From Pseudonocardia thermophila (GTDB lineage: Bacteria > Actinomycetota > Actinomycetes > Mycobacteriales > Pseudonocardiaceae): a stretch of DNA of 64,000 bases. Both the position numbers and the translations under genes were made by a program. The DNA lies in NCBI RefSeq assembly GCF_900142365.1, contig NZ_FRAP01000023.1, positions 1 to 64,000 of the forward strand. The letters are read 5' to 3'. Of the stretch, positions 42,030 to 49,635 are shown one piece after another. The stretch's first letter is position 1, and every line of letters starts with the position of its first letter. The notes below the pieces were generated by a model. That model saw only the letters and a list, made by a program, of their open reading frames with translations, was not told the origin of the DNA and searched no databases.

Positions 42030-43400
42030 GTGCCGTCCCCCACCGGCCGCCGTGGCACACGCCCGGCCGCCACCCGCCCCCGCAGGTCCCGCCCGGCCGC
42101 ACCTGCTCCCACGTCCGCACCGACCTGGACCGCGCCCCCGGCAGGCATGCCGTCCTTCGCCGAGCTCGGCCTGCCCGCCGCGCTGGTCACCGCGCTGGCC
42201 GAGCAGGGCTTCACCACCCCGTTCCCGATCCAGGCCGCCGCGCTGCCCGACTCGCTCGCCGGCCGGGACGTGCTCGGCCGCGGCCAGACCGGCTCCGGCA
42301 AGACGCTCGCGTTCGGGCTGGCGCTGCTCTCCCGGCTCGCCGGCACTGGCCCCACCGCACCGCGGTCCCCGCGCGGGCTCGTGCTCGTACCGACCCGCGA
42401 GCTGGCCCAGCAGGTCGACGACGCGCTCGCACCGTTCGCGGCCGCACTGCGGCTGCGCACCGCGGTCGTCGTCGGCGGGCTGCCGTTCACCCGGCAGGCC
42501 GGCGCGCTCGAGCGCGGCGTGCACCTCGTCGTGGCGACGCCGGGCCGGCTCACCGACCACCTCCAGCAGGGCACGGCCGATCTCGGCGCGGTGGCCGTCA
42601 CCGCGCTCGACGAGGCCGACCGGATGGCCGACATGGGGTTCCTCCCCCAGGTCCGGGCGATCCTCGACCGCACACCGGCGGACGGGCAGCGGTTGCTGTT
42701 CTCCGCCACCCTCGACGGCGCCGTCGGTGCGCTCGTCGCCCGCTACCTCAGCGATCCCGTGACGTGCTCAGTGGCACCGCCCACCGGGTCGGTCGCCACG
42801 ATGGAGCACCACCTGCTGCACGTGGAGCGCGACGCCAAGCCGCGCGTCGTCGCCGAGATCGCCGCCCGCGACGGCCGCACGATCCTGTTCGTGCGGACCA
42901 AGCACGGCGCGGACCGGCTGGTCAAGCAGCTGCGCCGGCAGGGCGTCGGGGCGGCGGCGCTGCACGGCGGCAAGGCGCAGAACGCGCGCACCCGCGCCAT
43001 CGAGGCGTTCCGCTGCGGGAGCGTGCCCGTGCTGGTCGCTACCGACGTCGCCGCCCGCGGCATCCACGTCGACGACGTGGGGCTGGTCGTGCACGTCGAT
43101 CCCCCGGCGGACCCGAAGGACTACCTGCACCGCGCCGGGCGCACCGCCCGCGCGGGCGGCTCCGGCGTCGTCGTCACGCTGGTGACGCCCGAGCAGCGCG
43201 CGGACGTCGACCGGATGACCCGGGAGGCCGGCATCCGCCCGGCCTGCGCGGAGGTCCGGCCGGGGGCGGCGGAGCTGGTGCGGATCACCGGCGCCCGGCC
43301 GCCGTCCGGGGAGCCCGTGGCCGCACCGGTCACGCCTGCACCGCCTGCACGGCGGCGCACCGCGGCCCGCAGCGGGCGGCGGCGGCGAGTCGCGGCCTGA
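42030..43400 (+). CDS. DEAD-box RNA helicase
   Basis: A 456-residue ATP-dependent RNA helicase. The Q-motif region (GFTTPFPIQAAALP), motif I GRGQTGSGKTLAF, Ia PTRELAQQ, Ib TPGRL, motif II LDEADRMADMGF, III FSATL and VI YLHRAGRTARAG are all present. The N-terminus and C-terminus are short basic, Arg/Pro-rich tails that may bind RNA. GTG 42030 has GGAGG 5 bases upstream. It belongs to the RhlE-like group by motif order; the exact role (ribosome assembly or RNA turnover) is unknown. Confidence 0.93.
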   Translation: MPSPTGRRGTRPAATRPRRSRPAAPAPTSAPTWTAPPAGMPSFAELGLPAALVTALAEQGFTTPFPIQAAALPDSLAGRDVLGRGQTGSGKTLAFGLALLSRLAGTGPTAPRSPRGLVLVPTRELAQQVDDALAPFAAALRLRTAVVVGGLPFTRQAGALERGVHLVVATPGRLTDHLQQGTADLGAVAVTALDEADRMADMGFLPQVRAILDRTPADGQRLLFSATLDGAVGALVARYLSDPVTCSVAPPTGSVATMEHHLLHVERDAKPRVVAEIAARDGRTILFVRTKHGADRLVKQLRRQGVGAAALHGGKAQNARTRAIEAFRCGSVPVLVATDVAARGIHVDDVGLVVHVDPPADPKDYLHRAGRTARAGGSGVVVTLVTPEQRADVDRMTREAGIRPACAEVRPGAAELVRITGARPPSGEPVAAPVTPAPPARRRTAARSGRRRRVAA

Positions 43401-43451
43401 CGCTGCACGGATGTGGCGCAGGTGCGGCGTGGTGCTGCGTGGTGCTGCGGC

Positions 43452-43946
43452 TCAGCGCTTCGCGCGCTGCGCCTTCGTCGCGAGCCGGCGCAGCTGCCAG
43501 ATCCGCAGGCCACCGGGTATCGCGACGAGCAGCAGCCCGGCGATGGCCGACAGCAGCATCGCCACCCCGACCGGCAGCTCCCCCACCAGGCCGAGGAAGT
43601 GGATCTGCACAGGCGCCAGGTTCTGCAGGATGAACACGAGCAGGACCAGCAGGACCAGCGCCGAGAGGATCAGCCCGAGGTAGAGCCCGCCGGTGCGGGT
43701 GCGCTGCACGTGCGGCCGCGCCGGGGCGGTGGGCGGTACCGGAACGGTCGGCGGATCCTCCTGCGGCGGCCGGGCCGGCCGCAGGTTCGGGTCGGTGGCC
43801 GGCTCGGACGACGGGGGCCGCACGTCGCGCACCACCGGCAGACCCGGGTGGGTCTCGGGGTCGGCGTGCGGATCCTCCGGCCCGACGTTGCCGATCAGCG
43901 GCCGGTCGGGATCCCGGGGCATCGCCCGCGTCGGGTCCTCGGTCAT
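43452..43946 (-). CDS. LapA-domain (DUF1049) membrane protein
   Basis: A 164-residue protein. The first 90 residues are hydrophilic and Pro/Asp-rich. Two transmembrane helices (about 96-118 and 131-153) form a LapA/DUF1049 domain with the typical FILQNLAPVQIHFLG between them and a basic RRLATKAQRAKR tail. Start 43946 is preferred over 43955 because AAGGA then has 8 bases spacing. The family is linked to membrane or lipopolysaccharide assembly in Proteobacteria; its actinobacterial role is unknown. Confidence 0.82.
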   Translation of the reverse strand: MTEDPTRAMPRDPDRPLIGNVGPEDPHADPETHPGLPVVRDVRPPSSEPATDPNLRPARPPQEDPPTVPVPPTAPARPHVQRTRTGGLYLGLILSALVLLVLLVFILQNLAPVQIHFLGLVGELPVGVAMLLSAIAGLLLVAIPGGLRIWQLRRLATKAQRAKR

Positions 43947-44089
43947 CGTGTCCATCCTTGCTCGTGGCCTGTCCGCGCGGAGTATCCCGTAACGGGGCGG
44001 CGACGGCGCGCAACACCACCCGGTGGAGCGCCGCGAGTCCGGGGGCGGCGGGTCCGGGTGCGGACCCCGCTGGCCCCGCCCTGGTTCTT

Positions 44090-44134
44090 CGAACGGCACT
44101 GTCGTCAGCAGTGGTGCTCACGAAGGGCCGTTCG
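44090..44134. promoter_or_regulatory. inverted repeat between LapA and Nudix genes
   Basis: 8-bp arms CGAACGGC / GCCGTTCG at 44090-44097 and 44127-44134 enclose a smaller CACTG/CAGTG pairing. They lie in the 250-base divergent spacer, upstream of the Nudix gene. Their role is unknown. Confidence 0.3.
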
Positions 44135-44196
44135 CGGAAGATCCCGAGGCATGATCCTTTCGACCGCTGGCATCGATCCCCGACGGAGGCCCGGCC

Positions 44197-44718
44197 GTGC
44201 ACTGCGTCCACTGCGGCACCGCGTTCCCGCAGCCGCTGACCTCACCGCGCACCTGCGTCGCCTGCGGCCGCACCACCTGGGACAACCCCGTCCCGGTGGT
44301 GGTCGTGCTGGTGCCGGTGCCCGGGCCCGGCCTGCTCGTCGTGCGCCGCGGCATCGATCCCGGCTGCGGTCGGCTCGCCCTGCCGGGCGGCTTCCTGGAG
44401 GCGCACGAGACCTGGCAGGAGGGCGCGGTGCGGGAGGTGCGCGAGGAGACCGGCGTCGAGCTGGACCCGGCGACGCTGAAGCCGGCGGCGTTCGCCTCGA
44501 CGACGCCGCGGCCCGACCGGGTGCTGCTGTTCGCCGAGGCACCCGCTGTGGCGGAGCTGCCCCCGTTCACCCCGGACGCGGAGACCGCGGAGCGCGGCGT
44601 CGTGCTCGGCCCCGGCGGGCTGGCCGACGAGTTCGCCTTCGATCTGCACGCCGCCGCGGCCGCACGCTTCTTCGCCGCCCGGGGAGTGACCGGGCCCTCG
44701 TCCTTCCGGCCGGGCTGA
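44197..44718 (+). CDS. Nudix hydrolase with zinc ribbon
   Basis: A 173-residue pyrophosphohydrolase. Residues 1-25 form a Cys4 zinc ribbon (CVHC and CVAC pairs), as in NudC/NADH-pyrophosphatase-like proteins. The Nudix box GGFLEAHETWQEGAVREVREETGV fits GX5EX7REUXEEXGU. The substrate is not evident. GTG 44197 follows GGAGG. It ends 27 bases before mtr, in the same direction. Confidence 0.88.
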   Translation: MHCVHCGTAFPQPLTSPRTCVACGRTTWDNPVPVVVVLVPVPGPGLLVVRRGIDPGCGRLALPGGFLEAHETWQEGAVREVREETGVELDPATLKPAAFASTTPRPDRVLLFAEAPAVAELPPFTPDAETAERGVVLGPGGLADEFAFDLHAAAAARFFAARGVTGPSSFRPG

Positions 44719-44745
44719 TCGAGGCTGGACGGTTAACCTCGGATC

Positions 44746-46122
44746 GTGCGGCACCACGATCTCGTCATCCTCGGCACCGGCTCGGGTAACTCGATCGTCG
44801 ACGACCGGTTCGCCGATCTCGACGTCGCCATCGTCGAGCACGGGGTGTTCGGCGGCACCTGCCTCAACGTCGGCTGCATCCCCACCAAGATGTTCGTGCT
44901 GCCCGCCGATCTCGCCGAGTACGCGCGTGAGGCCGCCCGCCTCGGCGTCGACGAGTCCGTGGACAAGGTGCGCTGGCTCGACATCCGCGACCGCGTGTTC
45001 GGCCGCATCGACCCGATCGCGTCGGCGGGCCGGCAGTACCGGATCGACCTGCCCTACGTCACCGTCTACGAGGGGCACGCCCGCTTCACCGGCCCGCACA
45101 CGCTGGCCGTGCAGCGCACCGACGGGACCGGGACCGACGAGATCAGCGCCGACCGGATCGTGGTCGCCGCCGGTGGCCGGCCCGTGATCCCGCCGGTGAT
45201 CGAGCGCAGCGGCGTCGGCTACCACACCTCCGACACGATCATGCGGATCGAGGCCGTCCCCGAGCGGCTCGTGATCGTCGGCGGCGGCTACATCGCCACC
45301 GAGTTCGCGCACGTCTTCGGCGCGTTCGGCGCGCACGTGACGCTGGTGGTGCGCGGGCCGGAGCTGCTGCGCGACCACGACGCCACCGTGCGCGAACGGT
45401 TCACCGCGCTGGCCCGCGAGCGCTGGGAGGTGCGGCTGGGCACCGAGGTCACGGCCGCGCGCGAGCAGGGTGGCGTCATCACCCTCGACCTGACCGACGG
45501 CACGACGATCGAGGCCGACACCCTCCTCGTCGCCACCGGCCGCCGCCCCAACACCGACCTGCTCGACGTCGACCGCGCCGGGTTGGCCGTGCACGACGAC
45601 GGCCGCCTCGTCGTCGACGACCAGCAGCGCACCACCGTCGACGGGGTCTGGGCGCTCGGCGACATCTGCTCGCCGTACCAGCTCAAGCACGTCGCCAACC
45701 ACGAGGCCAGGGTGGTGCAGCACAACCTGCTGCACCCGGAGGACCCGCGCCGCTCCGATCACCGGTTCGTCCCGCACGCGGTGTTCACCCATCCGCAGAT
45801 CGCCGCCGTCGGGCGCACCGAGGAGCAGTGCCGCGCCGAGGGCCTCGACATCACGGTCAAGGTCCAGGAGTACGGCGACGTCGCCTACGGCTGGGCGCTG
45901 GAGGACACCACCGGCTTCTGCAAGCTCATCGCCGACCGCGGCACCGGGCAGCTGCTCGGTGCGCACATCATGGGCCCGCAGGCCGCGTCGATCATCCAGC
46001 CGGTGATCCAGGCGATGTCGTTCGGGCTGCCAGCGCGGGAGATGGCGACCGGGCAGTACTGGATCCACCCCGCGCTGCCCGAGGTCGTGGAGAACGCGCT
46101 GCTGGGGCTGGACGTGCCCTGA
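44746..46122 (+). CDS. mtr: mycothione reductase
   Basis: A 458-residue flavoprotein disulfide reductase that keeps mycothiol reduced using NADPH. The redox pair is C39-x4-C44 in GGTCLNVGCIPTK. FAD binding is shown by ILGTGSGNSIVD and the second Rossmann motif by IVGGGYIATEFAHVFGAFG. The C-terminal HPALPEVVENALLGL carries the catalytic His of the partner subunit. The N-terminal GTGSGNS, rather than GAGPGG, separates Mtr from lipoamide dehydrogenase. TAACCT lies 6 bases before GTG, suggesting a leaderless message. Its presence marks the host as a mycothiol producer. Confidence 0.94.
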   Translation: MRHHDLVILGTGSGNSIVDDRFADLDVAIVEHGVFGGTCLNVGCIPTKMFVLPADLAEYAREAARLGVDESVDKVRWLDIRDRVFGRIDPIASAGRQYRIDLPYVTVYEGHARFTGPHTLAVQRTDGTGTDEISADRIVVAAGGRPVIPPVIERSGVGYHTSDTIMRIEAVPERLVIVGGGYIATEFAHVFGAFGAHVTLVVRGPELLRDHDATVRERFTALARERWEVRLGTEVTAAREQGGVITLDLTDGTTIEADTLLVATGRRPNTDLLDVDRAGLAVHDDGRLVVDDQQRTTVDGVWALGDICSPYQLKHVANHEARVVQHNLLHPEDPRRSDHRFVPHAVFTHPQIAAVGRTEEQCRAEGLDITVKVQEYGDVAYGWALEDTTGFCKLIADRGTGQLLGAHIMGPQAASIIQPVIQAMSFGLPAREMATGQYWIHPALPEVVENALLGLDVP

Positions 46123-46194
46123 GCGGGCGCTGGGGAGAGCCCGGGGCGGCTGCTGAGTCAGGCAGCGCGATCAGGGAGCGCGATCAGAGCGCGA

Positions 46195-46974
46195 TCAACT
46201 CGCCTTGCGGGCTGCGTCCGGGTCGTAGGCCTGTGCGGGCGGCTCCTCACCCCGCAGCTGCGCCACCAGCTTCGTCACGTCCGCCATGATCGCCGCGGTG
46301 GCGGCGTCGAGGGCGGAGCGGGTGCGCGGGCCGCCGCGCCACTTCTCCAGGTCGACCGGGGGGCCGGCCGCGACGAGCACCCGCTTGCGCGGGAACGGCT
46401 TGAGCCGCCCGTCCGGGGGCAGCAGGTCCTGGCTGCCCCAGTTCGCGACGGGGATGACCGGAGCACCGGTCATCAGCGCGATGCGGCCGATCCCGTTCTT
46501 CGACTTCATCGGCCAGAAGTCAGGATCACCGGTGTAGGTGCCCTCCGGGTAGAACACGACGACCTCGCCGCGCTCCAGCGCCGCCACGGCCTCCTTGAAC
46601 GCGTCGGCGGCCCGCACGCTCTCCCGCTGCACGGGCACGTGCTTGCCGCCGCCGAGGACCCGGCGCACGATCGGCACCTTCCACAGCTCGGCCTTGGCCA
46701 GGAACCGCGGCATGCGCCCGTTGGCGATCACGAACGCCACGTCGTAGATCGGGTCGCACCCGGACACGTGGTTGCACGCCAGCAGCACGCCCCCGGTCTT
46801 CGGGATGTGCTCGCCGCCGCGGAAGCCCACCTTCACCCCGAACATCGCGAACGGCCAGAGCACGGTGATCGCCAGCCCGTACCAGAAGCCGCAGTCCGAC
46901 CAGCGGCGGCGGAAGCTCAGCACCAGCTTCTGCCAGAACGTCAGCAGCGGCACCCGTGCCGGTGTGTCGGTCAT
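46195..46974 (-). CDS. 1-acylglycerol-3-phosphate acyltransferase-like (PlsC family)
   Basis: A 259-residue membrane-associated acyltransferase. The catalytic NHxxxxD motif (NHVSGCD, His about 69, Asp about 74) and the acceptor-binding FYPEGTYTG are present, with a hydrophobic N-terminal segment about 30-50. It is predicted to acylate a phospholipid precursor, or another acceptor such as a glycolipid. Just past the stop are three AGCGCGATCA copies (46164-46197). It converges on mtr. Confidence 0.9.
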   Translation of the reverse strand: MTDTPARVPLLTFWQKLVLSFRRRWSDCGFWYGLAITVLWPFAMFGVKVGFRGGEHIPKTGGVLLACNHVSGCDPIYDVAFVIANGRMPRFLAKAELWKVPIVRRVLGGGKHVPVQRESVRAADAFKEAVAALERGEVVVFYPEGTYTGDPDFWPMKSKNGIGRIALMTGAPVIPVANWGSQDLLPPDGRLKPFPRKRVLVAAGPPVDLEKWRGGPRTRSALDAATAAIMADVTKLVAQLRGEEPPAQAYDPDAARKAS

Positions 46975-47129
46975 CTGTTCCTCTCCGTCGCGGTCGCGGG
47001 CCCGGACCGCCGTATCCTCCCCCGGACGGGGACGATGGTCGTCGGTAGGGCTACGGACCGCCCAGAACAGTGTGACCTGCGTCCCACCCGCTGCTCCGCT
47101 GCGCGATCACGACCTGCCAGAGTGTCGCC

Positions 47130-47942
47130 ATGGGCTACCCGTGGGACGCGCTCGCCACCAACCTGTGGATCACCGCGATCGTCGTTGTCGTCGTCTTCGG
47201 CCTGGCCCTCGCCGTCGCGGTGGGCCTGCGCGGCGGGCGGCACGACGGCGTCGACGTGGCGTGGGGGCTCGTGCACGCGGCCGTCGCCGTCACCACGCTG
47301 ATCGCCTCCGCCGGCCACGGCGAGGACTGGCGCCGCTGGTTGATCACGGTGCTGACGTGCATGTGGGGACTGCGCCTGGCGGGCTACCTCGCCCTGCGCA
47401 ACCACGGCGTGCCCGAGGACCGCCGCTACGCCGCGATCCGACAGAGCGCGCCGGGCAACCCCACCGCGTACGCGCTGCGCAAGATCTACGTACCGCAGGC
47501 GGTGATCGCGTGGATCGTGTCGCTGCCGGTGCAGCTGGGTCAGTACGGGTTCGCCACCGGGGTGTGGCCGGTCGTCGTCACCGTGCTCGGCGTGCTCGGC
47601 TGGCTGGTCGGGTTCGTGTTCGAGACCGTCGGCGACGCCCAGCTGGTCCGGTTCCGCGCCGATCCGGCCAATCGCGACGAGGTGCTCGACACCGGGCTGT
47701 GGCGCTACACCCGCCACCCGAACTACTTCGGCGACGCGGCCGTCTGGTGGGGACTCGCGCTGCTCGCCCTGCACCACTTCGCCGGGCTGATCGGCCTGCT
47801 CGGCGCCGCGCTGATGACGTGGCTGCTGATCAAGGGCACCGGGGCCGCGCTGCTGGAGCGCCGCATCCGCGACCGCCGCCCCGGCTACGCCGAGTACGTG
47901 CGCCGGACCAGCGGGTTCTTCCCGATGCCACCGAGGAAGTGA
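47130..47942 (+). CDS. DUF1295 family membrane protein (steroid 5-alpha-reductase-like)
   Basis: A 270-residue protein with six or so transmembrane helices and the C-terminal DUF1295/ICMT-like motif GLWRYTRHPNYFGDAAVWWG, followed by ERRIRDRRPGYAEYVRRTSGFFP. The family resembles isoprenylcysteine methyltransferases and steroid 5-alpha reductases; the substrate is unknown. It is divergent from the acyltransferase (155 bases) and converges on a small gene. Confidence 0.88.
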   Translation: MGYPWDALATNLWITAIVVVVVFGLALAVAVGLRGGRHDGVDVAWGLVHAAVAVTTLIASAGHGEDWRRWLITVLTCMWGLRLAGYLALRNHGVPEDRRYAAIRQSAPGNPTAYALRKIYVPQAVIAWIVSLPVQLGQYGFATGVWPVVVTVLGVLGWLVGFVFETVGDAQLVRFRADPANRDEVLDTGLWRYTRHPNYFGDAAVWWGLALLALHHFAGLIGLLGAALMTWLLIKGTGAALLERRIRDRRPGYAEYVRRTSGFFPMPPRK

Positions 47943-47953
47943 TCGTCGCCGGG

Positions 47954-48109
47954 TCAGCCGGCTTCGGCGAGGAGTGCGGCGACGGCGTCGGGGTACTCGT
48001 CGGCGAGCGCGCGGACCAGATCGGGCCGGTCCTCGGCGACGGCCTCGTTCACGCGGGTGGTGTAGTAGTCGGCCAGTTCCTGCAAGCGGGTGGTGACGTC
48101 GGTGCTCAC
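47954..48109 (-). CDS. small conserved actinobacterial protein
   Basis: A 51-residue protein (STDVTTRLQELADYYTTRVN..., DRPDLVRALADEYPDAVAALL), probably two amphipathic helices. It resembles short unnamed proteins common in actinobacteria. GTG 48109 is chosen by similarity of the N-terminus; GTG 48148 and ATG 48142 would add 11-13 residues. The function is unknown. Confidence 0.6.
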   Translation of the reverse strand: MSTDVTTRLQELADYYTTRVNEAVAEDRPDLVRALADEYPDAVAALLAEAG

Positions 48110-48195
48110 ATCTTCAGTCAACGCGGCCGACGACGGCGCCATTACCACCGTCGACGCAGGTCACAGTGGGTTGCGCCACGATCACCGGTCGGTGA

Positions 48196-49062
48196 TCACG
48201 ACTCCGGAGTCGGCGTGAGGATCTCCACACCGTCGTTGGTGACGAGCACGGTGTGCTCGAACTGGGCGGTGCGCTTGCGGTCCTTGGTCACCACGGTCCA
48301 GCCGTCGTCCCAGATGTCGTACTCGACCGTGCCGAGGGTGATCATCGGCTCGATCGTGAACGTCATCCCGGGCTCCAGCACCGTGCGCACGCTCGGCTCG
48401 TCGTAGTGCAGCACGACCAGCCCGCTGTGGAAGCTGCGGCCGATGCCGTGGCCGGTGAAGTCGCGCACCACGCCGTAGCCGAAGCGGCGGGCGTAGGACT
48501 CGATCACCCGGCCGATGACGTTGAGCTCGCGCCCGGGCCGCACGGCCTTGATCCCGCGCATCATCGCCTCACGGGTGCGCTCGACGAGCAGCCGCGACTC
48601 CTCGTCGACCTCACCGGCGAGGAACGTGGCGTTGGTGTCGCCGTGTACGCCGTGGATGTAGGCGGTGACGTCGATGTTGACGATGTCCCCGTCCTCGATC
48701 ACGGTCGAGTCGGGGATGCCGTGGCAGATGACCTCGTTGAGGCTCGTGCAGCACGACTTCGGGAAGCCCTTGTAGCCGAGCGTCGACGGGTAGGCGTGGT
48801 GGTCGAGCAGGCACTCGTGCACCACGCGGTCGATCTCGTCGGTGGTGACGCCCGGCCGCACGGCCGCCCCGCCCGCCGCCAGCGCCTCCGCGGCGATGCG
48901 CCCGGCGATCCGCATCTTCTCGATGATCTCCGGAGGCTGCACCCACGGGTCGTTGCTCTTCGTGGGGCCGGGCCTGCCCACGTACTCGGGGCGCGGGATG
49001 TCCGCCGGGACGGGCCGCGGCGGGCCGACGACCCCAGGCGTGAGCAAGGTGCGGGAGGGCAT
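48196..49062 (-). CDS. map: methionine aminopeptidase, type I
   Basis: A 288-residue metalloenzyme that removes initiator Met from nascent proteins. The five metal ligands are in NIDVTAYIHGVHGDTNA (two Asp), GHGIGRSFH, TIEPMI and QFEHTVLV. An N-terminal extension with PRPEYVGRPGP is the Pro-rich linker seen in one of the two actinobacterial MetAPs. TAGACT lies 7 bases before ATG 49062, consistent with a leaderless transcript. Confidence 0.95.
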   Translation of the reverse strand: MPSRTLLTPGVVGPPRPVPADIPRPEYVGRPGPTKSNDPWVQPPEIIEKMRIAGRIAAEALAAGGAAVRPGVTTDEIDRVVHECLLDHHAYPSTLGYKGFPKSCCTSLNEVICHGIPDSTVIEDGDIVNIDVTAYIHGVHGDTNATFLAGEVDEESRLLVERTREAMMRGIKAVRPGRELNVIGRVIESYARRFGYGVVRDFTGHGIGRSFHSGLVVLHYDEPSVRTVLEPGMTFTIEPMITLGTVEYDIWDDGWTVVTKDRKRTAQFEHTVLVTNDGVEILTPTPES

Positions 49063-49103
49063 GGCGCCCAGTCTATGCGCGGCGCGCGGCAGCCCCGAGC
49101 GGC

Positions 49104-49478
49104 TCAGCCGACGCGATCGATCGCGCGGCGCGCCACCGCCATCGACAGCGCCCGCCAGCCCACGAGCAGCACGACCAGCGCCACCGACGCGACCAGTACG
49201 AACGACAGCGGTAGCCGGCCGAGGAAGATCGCCCGCAGCGCGAACCCGACCACCGCGGTGACGGCGAACACCACCGCGCCCGACGTCAGGCTCGGCGGAT
49301 CCGCGCGCACGTACGGGGTGGCCCAGGCGACCGCGAGCCCGGCCAGGAACGGCGCGCCGGTGGCGAGCAGCCCGGCGATCTCGAACGCCTCGGCGTGGCT
49401 GGACCGGCCGACCCCGGCGAACACGAGCACGGCCACGACGTCGGCGAGGGCGGCGAGCAGGGGGATCCGGCGGTCCAC
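49104..49478 (-). CDS. DUF3054 membrane protein
   Basis: A 124-residue protein with four transmembrane helices (about 5-22, 32-52, 66-86, 92-112) and the DUF3054 signatures DVVAVLVFAGVGRSSH and VAWATPYVRADPPSL. It has no known function. TAACGT lies 8 bases before the GTG start, another leaderless-type arrangement. It is 41 bases upstream of map on the same strand. Confidence 0.83.
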   Translation of the reverse strand: MDRRIPLLAALADVVAVLVFAGVGRSSHAEAFEIAGLLATGAPFLAGLAVAWATPYVRADPPSLTSGAVVFAVTAVVGFALRAIFLGRLPLSFVLVASVALVVLLVGWRALSMAVARRAIDRVG

Positions 49479-49635
49479 GGAGTACCACGTTAGCCCAGTG
49501 CAGGCCGGGCGAGCGGGCGCAGGGACGTGGGCCTGACCTCAGGCGCAGGTGCGCGGCGACGCGGGCGACGGCACGGCGGGACGCAGCTCCCCGGTCCAGC
49601 GAGCGCACCCTGGACCTGGTCTCAGGGTGGGGTCG

